NCBI GenBank assembly: GCA_017539645.1
Contig: JAFYCM010000013.1
Span: forward strand, 31,718-95,717
DNA: 64,000 nucleotides
Direction: 5' to 3'
Source of the DNA: Bacteroidales bacterium
GTDB taxonomy: Bacteria; Bacteroidota; Bacteroidia; Bacteroidales; Marinilabiliaceae
The translations under genes and the position numbers were made by a program. The notes below the pieces were generated by a model. That model worked only from the letters and a program-made list of their open reading frames with translations. It was not told the origin of the DNA and made no database searches. Position 1 is the stretch's first letter. Each line of letters begins with the position of its first letter. Of this stretch, positions 25,877 to 32,720 are shown piece after piece.

Positions 25877-26380
25877 ATGAAGAGAATAATCATTACACTG
25901 TCTATAGTACTCACTGCGCTGACAGCATCGGCACAGAAATTCGGACACTTCGACTCGCAGGCGTTCATCCAAACAATGCCCGACTTCAAAGATGCCCAGA
26001 ATACTTTAGACCAGAAGGCTTCGACATTCGAAACCCAAATGGCTGCTCTCAACGAAGAGTTCCAAAAGGAATATCAGGCATTCCAATCTAAGTCTGCCAC
26101 CATGACCGAAAAAGAACTCGAAGAGAAACAGCAAGAATTGCAGGAGATGTATCAGAAAGTGCAATCTTTCAGTCAGACGGCTCGTGAATCGCTTCAGCAA
26201 GACCAGCAGACGCTTATGAAACCTATTATGATGCGCGTTCAACGTGCTGTGCAAGAGGTTGGCGCTGAGGGCGGTTTCCTATACATATTCGAAAGCAAAG
26301 CAGGATTGACGCTCTTCGTGTCGCCTGTGCAGAGTGAAGACATTACTCCGCTCGTAAAGAAAAAACTTGGTATAAACTAA
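25877..26380 (+). CDS. Skp/OmpH family periplasmic chaperone, copy 2
   Basis: 167 residues. Signal peptide MKRIIITLSIVLTALTASAQ, then KFGHFDSQAFIQTMPDFKDA. The arm is a glutamine- and glutamate-rich helix (EKELEEKQQELQEMYQKVQS). The body ends GFLYIFESKAGLTLFVSPVQ and KKKLGIN. It is closest to copy 3, with which it shares the LYIF/IYIF strand and short tail, so the two probably arose by a later duplication. Gap of 30 bases from copy 1. Confidence 0.9.
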   Translation: MKRIIITLSIVLTALTASAQKFGHFDSQAFIQTMPDFKDAQNTLDQKASTFETQMAALNEEFQKEYQAFQSKSATMTEKELEEKQQELQEMYQKVQSFSQTARESLQQDQQTLMKPIMMRVQRAVQEVGAEGGFLYIFESKAGLTLFVSPVQSEDITPLVKKKLGIN

Positions 26381-26401
26381 TAATGAATAAGTTACATAAT
26401 T

Positions 26402-26911
26402 ATGAAAATAGTTAAATCTCTATTTATAGCAGTACTCGCATTTATTGGCGTGCAAACGTCGGCTCAGACCTTGAAATTTGCTCACATCGAGACTCAGAAA
26501 TTCATGGCGGAGCTCCCTGAATACATAGCAGCTACTAAGGCTTTGCAAGAGGAGGCTAAGAAACTCGAAGACCAACTCACCGTTATGCGCAACGACCTTC
26601 AGGCTAAATATGCCGATTACCTACAAAACCGCGATTCGCTTCCTGACCTCATCCGCGCAACACGCGAAAAAGAGATTCAAGATGCCGACCAGCGTATTCA
26701 AAGCTATACCCAGATGGCACAGCAGAGCCTCTCGCAGAAAGAGCAGCAACTCCTTCAGCCACTCCAAGAGAAGGTTACAAATGCTATCGAGGCTGTAGGC
26801 AAGGAGCAAGGCTTCATCTACATCTTCGACATCAGCACCTCGGTAATTCTCTATCACAGCGAAGAGAGCATCGATGCTACGCCATTCGTAAAGGCTAAAC
26901 TCGGTTTGTAA
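26402..26911 (+). CDS. Skp/OmpH family periplasmic chaperone, copy 3
   Basis: 169 residues. Signal peptide ending VQTSAQ, then LKFAHIETQKFMAELPEYIA. The helical arm contains KKLEDQLTVMRNDLQAKYAD and the body GFIYIFDISTSVILYHSEES, ending FVKAKLGL. Same layout as copy 2 and similar length. It is the last gene of the parA-to-skp block; a terminator follows within 55 bases. Confidence 0.9.
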   Translation: MKIVKSLFIAVLAFIGVQTSAQTLKFAHIETQKFMAELPEYIAATKALQEEAKKLEDQLTVMRNDLQAKYADYLQNRDSLPDLIRATREKEIQDADQRIQSYTQMAQQSLSQKEQQLLQPLQEKVTNAIEAVGKEQGFIYIFDISTSVILYHSEESIDATPFVKAKLGL

Positions 26912-26931
26912 TACATACATATAACAACCAT

Positions 26932-26967
26932 AAAAGTCGCAGGTCAGTTTGGCTTGCGACTTTTTTG
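26932..26967 (+). terminator. Rho-independent terminator after the skp genes
   Basis: AAAAGTCGCA, an 11-12 base loop, TGCGACTTTTTT (ten pairs), T-rich on the plus strand. Confidence 0.85.
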
Positions 26968-27125
26968 TTTGTATGGGCAGATAATTTCGCGTAGTGGAAA
27001 GTTCCGTAGGTGCCCGGTAATTAGACGACTAAACGACACACAACTACGCAAAAAAGCGCCGCCACTCTTCGTGACAGCGATAAATATTATACATTTACGA
27101 TGTTTATCATAAATACAAATTGCTT

Positions 27126-27374
27126 ATGTCTGCCATCGAAATAAAGTATTCGCTGTTCAAGGATATTGATTCCATAAGCGATGAACGTATGCTGCAAAGA
27201 ATTTCTGTGTTGGTAAAAAGCATATTAGCTACATCGCGCGTGAAATCAAGTGCAACTGATAATGCAAGTGAAATACCGGACTTCGTTCGAAATATGAGCG
27301 TCAATACTGGGCTATCGGGAGATATTGATGCTAAAGATTTGATGCGTGAACATTGGAACGAAGTATATGGATAG
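27126..27374 (+). CDS. Probable antitoxin of a PIN-domain toxin-antitoxin pair
   Basis: 82 residues from the ATG at 27126 (a TTG two codons earlier is possible). No family was recognised with certainty. The protein has an N-terminal helical part (SDERMLQRISVLVKSILATS), a polar linker, and a short C-terminal part (IPDFVRNMSV and KDLMREHWNEVYG) that could wrap the toxin. The gene overlaps the PIN gene by 8 bases, the standard arrangement for vapBC-like modules; the call rests on that and on size. A near-consensus -7 box, TACATTTA, lies at 27090-27097. Confidence 0.6.
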   Translation: MSAIEIKYSLFKDIDSISDERMLQRISVLVKSILATSRVKSSATDNASEIPDFVRNMSVNTGLSGDIDAKDLMREHWNEVYG

Positions 27375-27780
27375 AGTTTTCTTGGACACAAATGTAGTTG
27401 TCGACTTCCTGTGTGAGCGCGGTGACTTTTATATGCCTGCTGCGTCGATTGTTGTAAAGGCGTACCGTAAAGAGATAGAGTTGTGCTGCTCGGCCTTGAC
27501 CTATACTACCGCAAGCTATTTGATGGAGAGAGGTAAAGTGAAAAGAGAAGATGTTTTCCTCAAATTGGCAGATTTTAGCAGCCTATGTACGCCGACCATT
27601 GTTGACAAAAATGTGATAGAGCAAGCGCTCAAATCAAAGTTCACAGATTTCGAAGATGCAGTTCAATATTTTTCTGCCAAGCAATTTGGTGCAACAATCA
27701 TAATTACCCGAAACAAACAAGACTTTACCAATTCTGCTATTCCCTGCCAAACTCCAATTGAATTCTTGGATTGCCAATAG
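27367..27780 (+). CDS. PIN-domain protein (VapC-like toxin)
   Basis: 137 residues from the ATG at 27367; an upstream in-frame TTG at 27346 lies deep inside the previous gene and is rejected. The PIN fold is shown by the opening MDRVFLDTNVVVDFL with acidic D7 and D13, by FTDFEDAVQYFSAKQFGATI with the second acidic pair, and by IITRNKQDF with the last Asp. These residues would bind the metal ion of a ribonuclease. VapC-type toxins cut tRNA or rRNA when the antitoxin is lost; target here unknown. Overlap of 8 bases with the upstream small gene suggests translational coupling. Confidence 0.8.
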   Translation: MDRVFLDTNVVVDFLCERGDFYMPAASIVVKAYRKEIELCCSALTYTTASYLMERGKVKREDVFLKLADFSSLCTPTIVDKNVIEQALKSKFTDFEDAVQYFSAKQFGATIIITRNKQDFTNSAIPCQTPIEFLDCQ

Positions 27781-27876
27781 AGGAGTGTATTATCAAGCGG
27801 TTCAAGAGAATTTGCAATCCCCGGCAAACGTATTTGTGTATTTCAAATCCCCCATGAACTGATAATCTGCGCTTGC

Positions 27877-27884
27877 TATCTTTG
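27877..27884 (+). promoter_or_regulatory. -7 box of the DUF4450-type gene
   Basis: TATCTTTG, an exact TAnnTTTG match, only 8 bases before the ATG at 27893, so the predicted 5' leader is 0-5 bases. Confidence 0.5.
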
Positions 27885-27892
27885 CCTCCATT

Positions 27893-30889
27893 ATGAATAC
27901 GTATATACGACGACCGTTGGTCGCAATCATCTCCATAATTATATGCCTGAATGCGCTTTCTCAGAGCCGAATAGGCGATTTCATTGAGTCGCGCTCGCTA
28001 AATACCGACAAACGCAATGCCGCGCGATATGTCAACTATTGGCCCGAAGACGATGCTTTTACCACGGAGAATGGCACGAATAGGTATACGCGTGCTCTCT
28101 ACGGCGGCTTCAGCGAATTTCGCCTCGAAACGAGCGACCGCCCAGTGTTTGCTACCTACAAAAAGCAGGATAAACGCAACATTGCTTTCCTTATTACTTA
28201 CAACGAGGCCCAGCTAAACCTTGCCGATGTCGATTTGTGCCGTTCGCAATATTCGGGTGGCAAGCGTACATATAAATTATCGCACAAGGCTTGGGGCGAT
28301 GATGCGTATGTATGTATAGAAACGCTGGTGGCTTACGATGCCGAGCGTCCGTTGTGGCATTTCCATAAGTATAATATGCATGCAGATGCTGCGCTAACCT
28401 CCGTTGTGAAGCCCATTAAGAAGCCAAAACTCAATCGCAGTGGCGACCTTGGGCAAAATCCCGTTGATGCATACGATGCTCACCCCGACAGCGCGGCTAA
28501 TTTCTGTGCCGATTTTCATTTCGATGGTGATGATATTTACCTCGCATACGATGCCGATGCGAAGAGGCTTTCTGAGGTCTCGCGTGAGGTGTTCGATGCC
28601 GTTGAACGAGAACGTACTACGCTTGCCAGCCGCATACAATTCTCTACGCCCGAAGCGTGGGTAAACCTCTTAGACGACAACCTTATCGCCGCAGCCGATG
28701 GCAACTGGGACGGCGATACGTGGCTTCATGGTGCTATCGGTTGGCGTATGCAGCTTGCTGGCTGGCGTGCGGGTTACCTTGGCGATGTGCTTGGTTGGAC
28801 CGATCGTGCGCAGAGCCATTTCAATGCGTATGCCGAAAGCCAAGTTACCGATGTGGAGCCGACGATTCCGCACCCCGCGCAAGATACGGCAATGAACTTG
28901 GCGCGAGCTCAGAAAAAATGGGGCACACAGATGTATAGCAATGGCTATATATGTCGCTATCCGCATCGGCACGACAATATGCATCACTACGATATGAACC
29001 TCAACTTCGTCGATGAGCTGCTTTGGCATTTCCAGTATGATGCAACACCCGACACGCTGCGCCGTTACTGGCCTCTGCTTGTGCGCCATCTTGCGTGGGA
29101 GAAACGCAATTTCGACCCCGACGACGACGGCCTATACGATGCCTATTGCTGCATTTGGGCGAGCGATGCGCTCTACTATTCTGGCGGTGCGGTGACGCAT
29201 TCTACGGCTTACAACCTGCGAGCTCTGCGCCTTGCTGCTCGAATTGCCGAAATTATTGGCGAAGATGCTACGTATTACGCCGCCGAAGCCCAGAAAACAG
29301 CTGCGGCTCTCGATAAATATTTATGGGATTCCGACGGTCAGCATTGGGCTGAGTATAGAGATGCGCTTGGTTTGCAGCGCACGCATACCGATGCCGCCAT
29401 TTGGTCGATATATACGCCGATAAATTGTGGCGTAGGCACTGAGGCACAACAGTTTGAAGCTACCAAATATGTAGATAGAAACATTCCGCACATTCCCGTC
29501 GTTTGTGTTGGTGAGGCGCATGGACTTCTTTCGCGCGACACGCTCTACACCATCTCCACCTCCGACTGGATGCCCTACTCGTGGAGCATCAACAACGTGG
29601 CGTGCGCCGAAGTCTACAATATGGCGCTTGCATATTTCGAAGCTAACCGCCCCGACGAAGGTTTTCGCCTGCTCAAGGCTAACATTATAGATAATATGTA
29701 CATGGGCGCAAGTCCCGCAAATTTTGGGCAGATAAGTTTCTACGATGCTGCTCGCGGCGAGTGCTACCGCGATTTTGGCGACGTGGTTGGTGTGGGCGCT
29801 CGTGCCATCATCAACGGACTTTGGGGCATCATTCCGCAAGCGCTCTACGGCAAATTGCTAATAAAACCGGGCTTCCCGGCAGAGTGGGATAGTGCATCTA
29901 TACGTACGCCATACGTATCGTACGACTTCCATCGCGAGGGCGATACGTGCATTTTCAATATTACTCAGAACCTCCCGCAGCAGTTGACCGTCACGGTGTC
30001 GATGCTTTCGGCGGACGGCATGGCTACGCAATTAGGCACCGACGCTAAGCAGCAGACTATAAAGTTGTATAGTCCGCGTCGTAATGCCGAGCATACATAT
30101 TATGCGCGAACGCCCAGCACCATTGATATACTTACGCCAGACGAGCAAAAAGCGGCTGCGTCTGCCATTATAAATACTAATAAGTACAAGAAGTTTCAGC
30201 AGCTCGATTTGCGCTCAATCTACAACGACTCGGTGACGAACATCTTCAAACATAAATACCTCTCGCCGCGCCCACAGTCGACGACGCTCCAGATTCCTGT
30301 GCAAGGCATAGGCGAATGGTGTCACCCACAACTCACTGCCGAAATTTCCGATAGTGCTATGCGCGCAAAAGATGTGTTTGCTACAAATATTGGCATCGGT
30401 TTCAAGGTCGCTCGCACGGGCAACAACGTGGCGTTTTGCTCACTTTGGGACAATTTTCCGAGCAGCATAACTATTCCCGCAAAGGGCAAATTTGGTGCTG
30501 CATACATATTTATGGCAGGTAGCACCAACCACATGCAATTCCGCATGGCTAACGCGCAGATTGTGGCTACGTATACCGATGGTACAGCCGACACACTTGC
30601 GCTTATTCCGCCATATAACTATGCGCCCATCGAGCAAGATTATTACATAGATGGCAAAGCTTTCCGCCTTGTGAGCAAGAAGCAATATCGCGTATGCATA
30701 CAAACTGGCGTCACTACTCAAGAGCCAATAGCCGATTGTCCCGATGTCTACGGGCGACCTATCCCTGGCGGTGCAGGGCAGATTGTGGAGATGCTCTTAG
30801 ATGCTCGAAAGGCGCTGAAATCCATACGTTTAGAGGCCCTTGCAAACGACGTAGTGGTGGGTGTGTTGGGCATCACCTTGGCGCGGTAA
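27893..30889 (+). CDS. Large secreted DUF4450-type protein with six-hairpin glycosidase fold
   Basis: 998 residues. Signal peptide MNTYIRRPLVAIISIIICLN with cleavage near ALSQ. The N-terminal beta domain (to about 230) contains YTRALYGGFSEFRLETSDRP and VFATYKKQDKRNIAF. Then comes an (alpha/alpha)6 toroid: NWDGDTWLHGAIGWRMQLAG, YPHRHDNMHHYDMNLNFVDE, FDPDDDGLYDAYCCIWASDA, and FGDVVGVGARAIINGLWGII. Acidic residues in the second to fourth blocks are candidates for catalysis. A C-terminal beta-sandwich follows. DUF4450 proteins occur in Bacteroidota polysaccharide-use loci; the glycan is not known, and there is no susC/susD pair here. It probably acts in the periplasm or at the surface. It stands alone between a toxin-antitoxin pair and a palindrome-rich tail. 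Confidence 0.72.
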   Translation: MNTYIRRPLVAIISIIICLNALSQSRIGDFIESRSLNTDKRNAARYVNYWPEDDAFTTENGTNRYTRALYGGFSEFRLETSDRPVFATYKKQDKRNIAFLITYNEAQLNLADVDLCRSQYSGGKRTYKLSHKAWGDDAYVCIETLVAYDAERPLWHFHKYNMHADAALTSVVKPIKKPKLNRSGDLGQNPVDAYDAHPDSAANFCADFHFDGDDIYLAYDADAKRLSEVSREVFDAVERERTTLASRIQFSTPEAWVNLLDDNLIAAADGNWDGDTWLHGAIGWRMQLAGWRAGYLGDVLGWTDRAQSHFNAYAESQVTDVEPTIPHPAQDTAMNLARAQKKWGTQMYSNGYICRYPHRHDNMHHYDMNLNFVDELLWHFQYDATPDTLRRYWPLLVRHLAWEKRNFDPDDDGLYDAYCCIWASDALYYSGGAVTHSTAYNLRALRLAARIAEIIGEDATYYAAEAQKTAAALDKYLWDSDGQHWAEYRDALGLQRTHTDAAIWSIYTPINCGVGTEAQQFEATKYVDRNIPHIPVVCVGEAHGLLSRDTLYTISTSDWMPYSWSINNVACAEVYNMALAYFEANRPDEGFRLLKANIIDNMYMGASPANFGQISFYDAARGECYRDFGDVVGVGARAIINGLWGIIPQALYGKLLIKPGFPAEWDSASIRTPYVSYDFHREGDTCIFNITQNLPQQLTVTVSMLSADGMATQLGTDAKQQTIKLYSPRRNAEHTYYARTPSTIDILTPDEQKAAASAIINTNKYKKFQQLDLRSIYNDSVTNIFKHKYLSPRPQSTTLQIPVQGIGEWCHPQLTAEISDSAMRAKDVFATNIGIGFKVARTGNNVAFCSLWDNFPSSITIPAKGKFGAAYIFMAGSTNHMQFRMANAQIVATYTDGTADTLALIPPYNYAPIEQDYYIDGKAFRLVSKKQYRVCIQTGVTTQEPIADCPDVYGRPIPGGAGQIVEMLLDARKALKSIRLEALANDVVVGVLGITLAR

Positions 30890-30904
30890 TTCCGTTTCCG
30901 CGGC

Positions 30905-31114
30905 TGCATGAGGGTTTCTGAGTGTCAGAAACTATGTTGCATGAGTTGCATGAGGGTTTCTGAGCGTCAGAAACTATGTTGCACGAGTTGCATGAGGGTT
31001 TCTGAGTGTCAGAAACTATGTTGCACGAGTTGCATGAGGGTTTCTGAGCGTCAGAAACTATGCTGCACGAGTTGCATGGGGGTTGCTGAGCGTCAGAAAC
31101 TATGCTGCACGTGT
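30905..31114 (+). repeat. Five tandem 42-bp repeats, each carrying a perfect or near-perfect palindrome
   Basis: Five units of exactly 42 bases start at 30905, 30947, 30989, 31031 and 31073. Each contains GTTTCTGA-N3-TCAGAAAC, a perfect 8+8 palindrome in units 1-4 with loop GTG or GCG; unit 5 has one mismatch in the left arm. Loops alternate GTG, GCG, GTG, GCG, GCG, which suggests that an 84-base pair of units was duplicated. A plus-strand frame reads 14-residue cysteine-rich repeats through the whole array, but it has no start signal, so the DNA or RNA form is thought to matter. The array begins 15 bases after the glycosidase-like gene. Confidence 0.92.
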
Positions 31115-31183
31115 TGCAGCAAATTTTCCGACGTTGAGATAGAGGCAGTTACGAGCTGTGCCATTGATTTGTGGCGCAATGTA

Positions 31184-31205
31184 GAGACGTAGCGAGCTAC
31201 GTCTC
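31184..31205. repeat. Palindrome GAGACGTAGC-GA-GCTACGTCTC
   Basis: Ten perfect pairs around a 2-base loop. Similar short GAGACGTAGC palindromes are, as I recall, a dispersed repeat in some Bacteroidota genomes. Confidence 0.8.
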
Positions 31206-31232
31206 GTTCCATCGAAAATGAAATCGATTATC

Positions 31233-31295
31233 GGCATGGGTATTTTTATCGCATGGGTTCACACCCATGCCTGTGCTATTTCGCTCCTACGGAGC
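31233..31295. repeat. Hairpin cluster with alternative pairing
   Basis: GGCATGGGT (31233-31241) and GCATGGGT (31251-31258) can both pair with ACCCATGCC (31263-31271), so two mutually exclusive hairpins are possible. A third small hairpin, GCTCC-TAC-GGAGC, is at 31283-31295. It looks like a mosaic of dispersed palindromic elements. No gene was found in the 525-base stretch 30890-31414. Confidence 0.7.
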
Positions 31296-31299
31296 TATA

Positions 31300-31335
31300 A
31301 AAAAAGAGCCGCCACCGCAGTGACAGCTCTTTTTT
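31300..31335. terminator. Bidirectional terminator between the DUF4450-type gene region and kdtA
   Basis: AAAAAAGAGC / GCTCTTTTTT, ten perfect pairs with A and T tracts on both sides, so it can stop transcription from either side: the plus-strand gene region and the minus-strand kdtA. Confidence 0.82.
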
Positions 31336-31414
31336 AGATGAGAGTGGAGAGCGTAAAGCGTAATGTAGATAGTGATGGTATCGACACTCCCCTCTACGCT
31401 CTACACTCTACGCT

Positions 31415-32647
31415 TTATATCGTTTTCATTATCAATTCGGTAGCGCCGCACATCGAGCGTACATATTCATCGGAAGCACGACCGGCAGCTGCAAGTTTCT
31501 CCTTGTCGTTGATGAGCGTTGTAAGTATGCTCGTGAACGACTGATTGTCCGTCACGGCAAAACCACCGCCGCAAGCGATGAGGTCGAGCGCCTCTTTGAA
31601 TCGCGTGTGCTTAGGTCCGAAAAGTACTGGTATGCCGTAGGTTGCTGGCTCGAGCGTATTGTGTATGCCCTTGCCGAAGCCGCCGCCTACGTATGAAATC
31701 TGTCCATACTTATAGATAGACGAAAGCATACCCATAGTATTTATAATCAGAACCTTTGCTTCGCTTGGGTTCTCAATTGGTTCGGTGTAGAGGAATGCCT
31801 TCACGGTGAAGCGTGCCAAGAGTTTTCTCACGCGGTCGTTGTCAATCTCGTGCGAGGCAATGATGAGTTTCACGTTGTTCGCTGGATTGTTTATGAACGG
31901 CACGATGAGGTCTTCGTCGGGTGGCCAAGTGCTGCCGGCAACGAACACCATCGGCGCGTCTTTCACAAACTCTTCTACGAGCGGAATCTGCTTCGAGGCT
32001 TCCGAAATGGCCTTTACACGGTCGAAACGCGTATCGCCAGCTATGGTAAAATGTTTTACGCCAATGCTTTGCAGGAGCTCGGCTGAGTTTTTGTCCTGTA
32101 TATACAGATGGTCGAAGCAGTAGAGCATATCGCGGAACCATGCGCCATACCATTTGAAGAAGGGTTGAGCCTTGTCGAGAATCATCGAAGCGCCGAGTGT
32201 ACGAATCTTCTTGTTGCGCAGAGCCGTCAGGAAGAAGTGCCAATATTCATACTTTATAAATATTGCCAAATCGGGGTTTATGGCTTTGATGAAGCGGCGA
32301 GCGTTCCATGGCGTGTCGGACGGGAGGTAGCAAACCACGTCGGCGAGCTGATAGTTTTTGCGCACCTCGTAGCCCGAAGGCGAATAGAAAGTGAGCACAA
32401 TGCGGCGATCGGGTTGCTGCTTGCGAATGGCTTCAACGATGGGTCGCGCTTGCTCGAACTCGCCCATCGAAGCGGAGTGAATCCAGATGCAAGGCTTGTC
32501 GGCTTTGTAGTTGCGTAGAATGCGCCAAGTGTTGCGGCGACCTTTGTAGAGCAGGCGTGCCTTCTCGTAGAATAGCGATGCTACGGCCAAACCTGCATTG
32601 TAAATAAGCATGCCCAATAGGTAGAGGGCTGAAATAATCATCTTCAT
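31415..32647 (-). CDS. kdtA: 3-deoxy-D-manno-octulosonic acid (Kdo) transferase
   Basis: 410 residues, also called WaaA. It transfers Kdo from CMP-Kdo to lipid A, the first step of LPS core synthesis, on the inner face of the cytoplasmic membrane. The N-terminus is a membrane anchor (ISALYLLGMLIYNAGLAVAS). The GT-B fold family blocks are IWIHSASMGEFEQARPIVEA, VCYLPSDTPWNARRFI, FIKYEYWHFFLTALRNKKI, and in the second half FVAGSTWPPDEDLIVPF and SYVGGGFGKGIHNTLEPATY. It has its own promoter and shares a terminator region with the DUF4450-type gene. No other LPS gene is adjacent. Confidence 0.95.
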   Translation of the reverse strand: MKMIISALYLLGMLIYNAGLAVASLFYEKARLLYKGRRNTWRILRNYKADKPCIWIHSASMGEFEQARPIVEAIRKQQPDRRIVLTFYSPSGYEVRKNYQLADVVCYLPSDTPWNARRFIKAINPDLAIFIKYEYWHFFLTALRNKKIRTLGASMILDKAQPFFKWYGAWFRDMLYCFDHLYIQDKNSAELLQSIGVKHFTIAGDTRFDRVKAISEASKQIPLVEEFVKDAPMVFVAGSTWPPDEDLIVPFINNPANNVKLIIASHEIDNDRVRKLLARFTVKAFLYTEPIENPSEAKVLIINTMGMLSSIYKYGQISYVGGGFGKGIHNTLEPATYGIPVLFGPKHTRFKEALDLIACGGGFAVTDNQSFTSILTTLINDKEKLAAAGRASDEYVRSMCGATELIMKTI

Positions 32648-32668
32648 TTATTGCGTATCTTGCAGCGG

Positions 32669-32676
32669 CAAAGTTA
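32669..32676 (-). promoter_or_regulatory. -7 box of kdtA
   Basis: Minus-strand TAACTTTG, an exact TAnnTTTG match, 22 bases before the kdtA ATG. Confidence 0.5.
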
Positions 32677-32720
32677 CTATTTGAAAGTGTGCCATTCGTA
32701 AAATTTTCATAAATACTGAT

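Noticed and set aside
30905-31114. CRISPR array
   Set aside because: The repeats are contiguous with no unique spacers and no cas genes are present.
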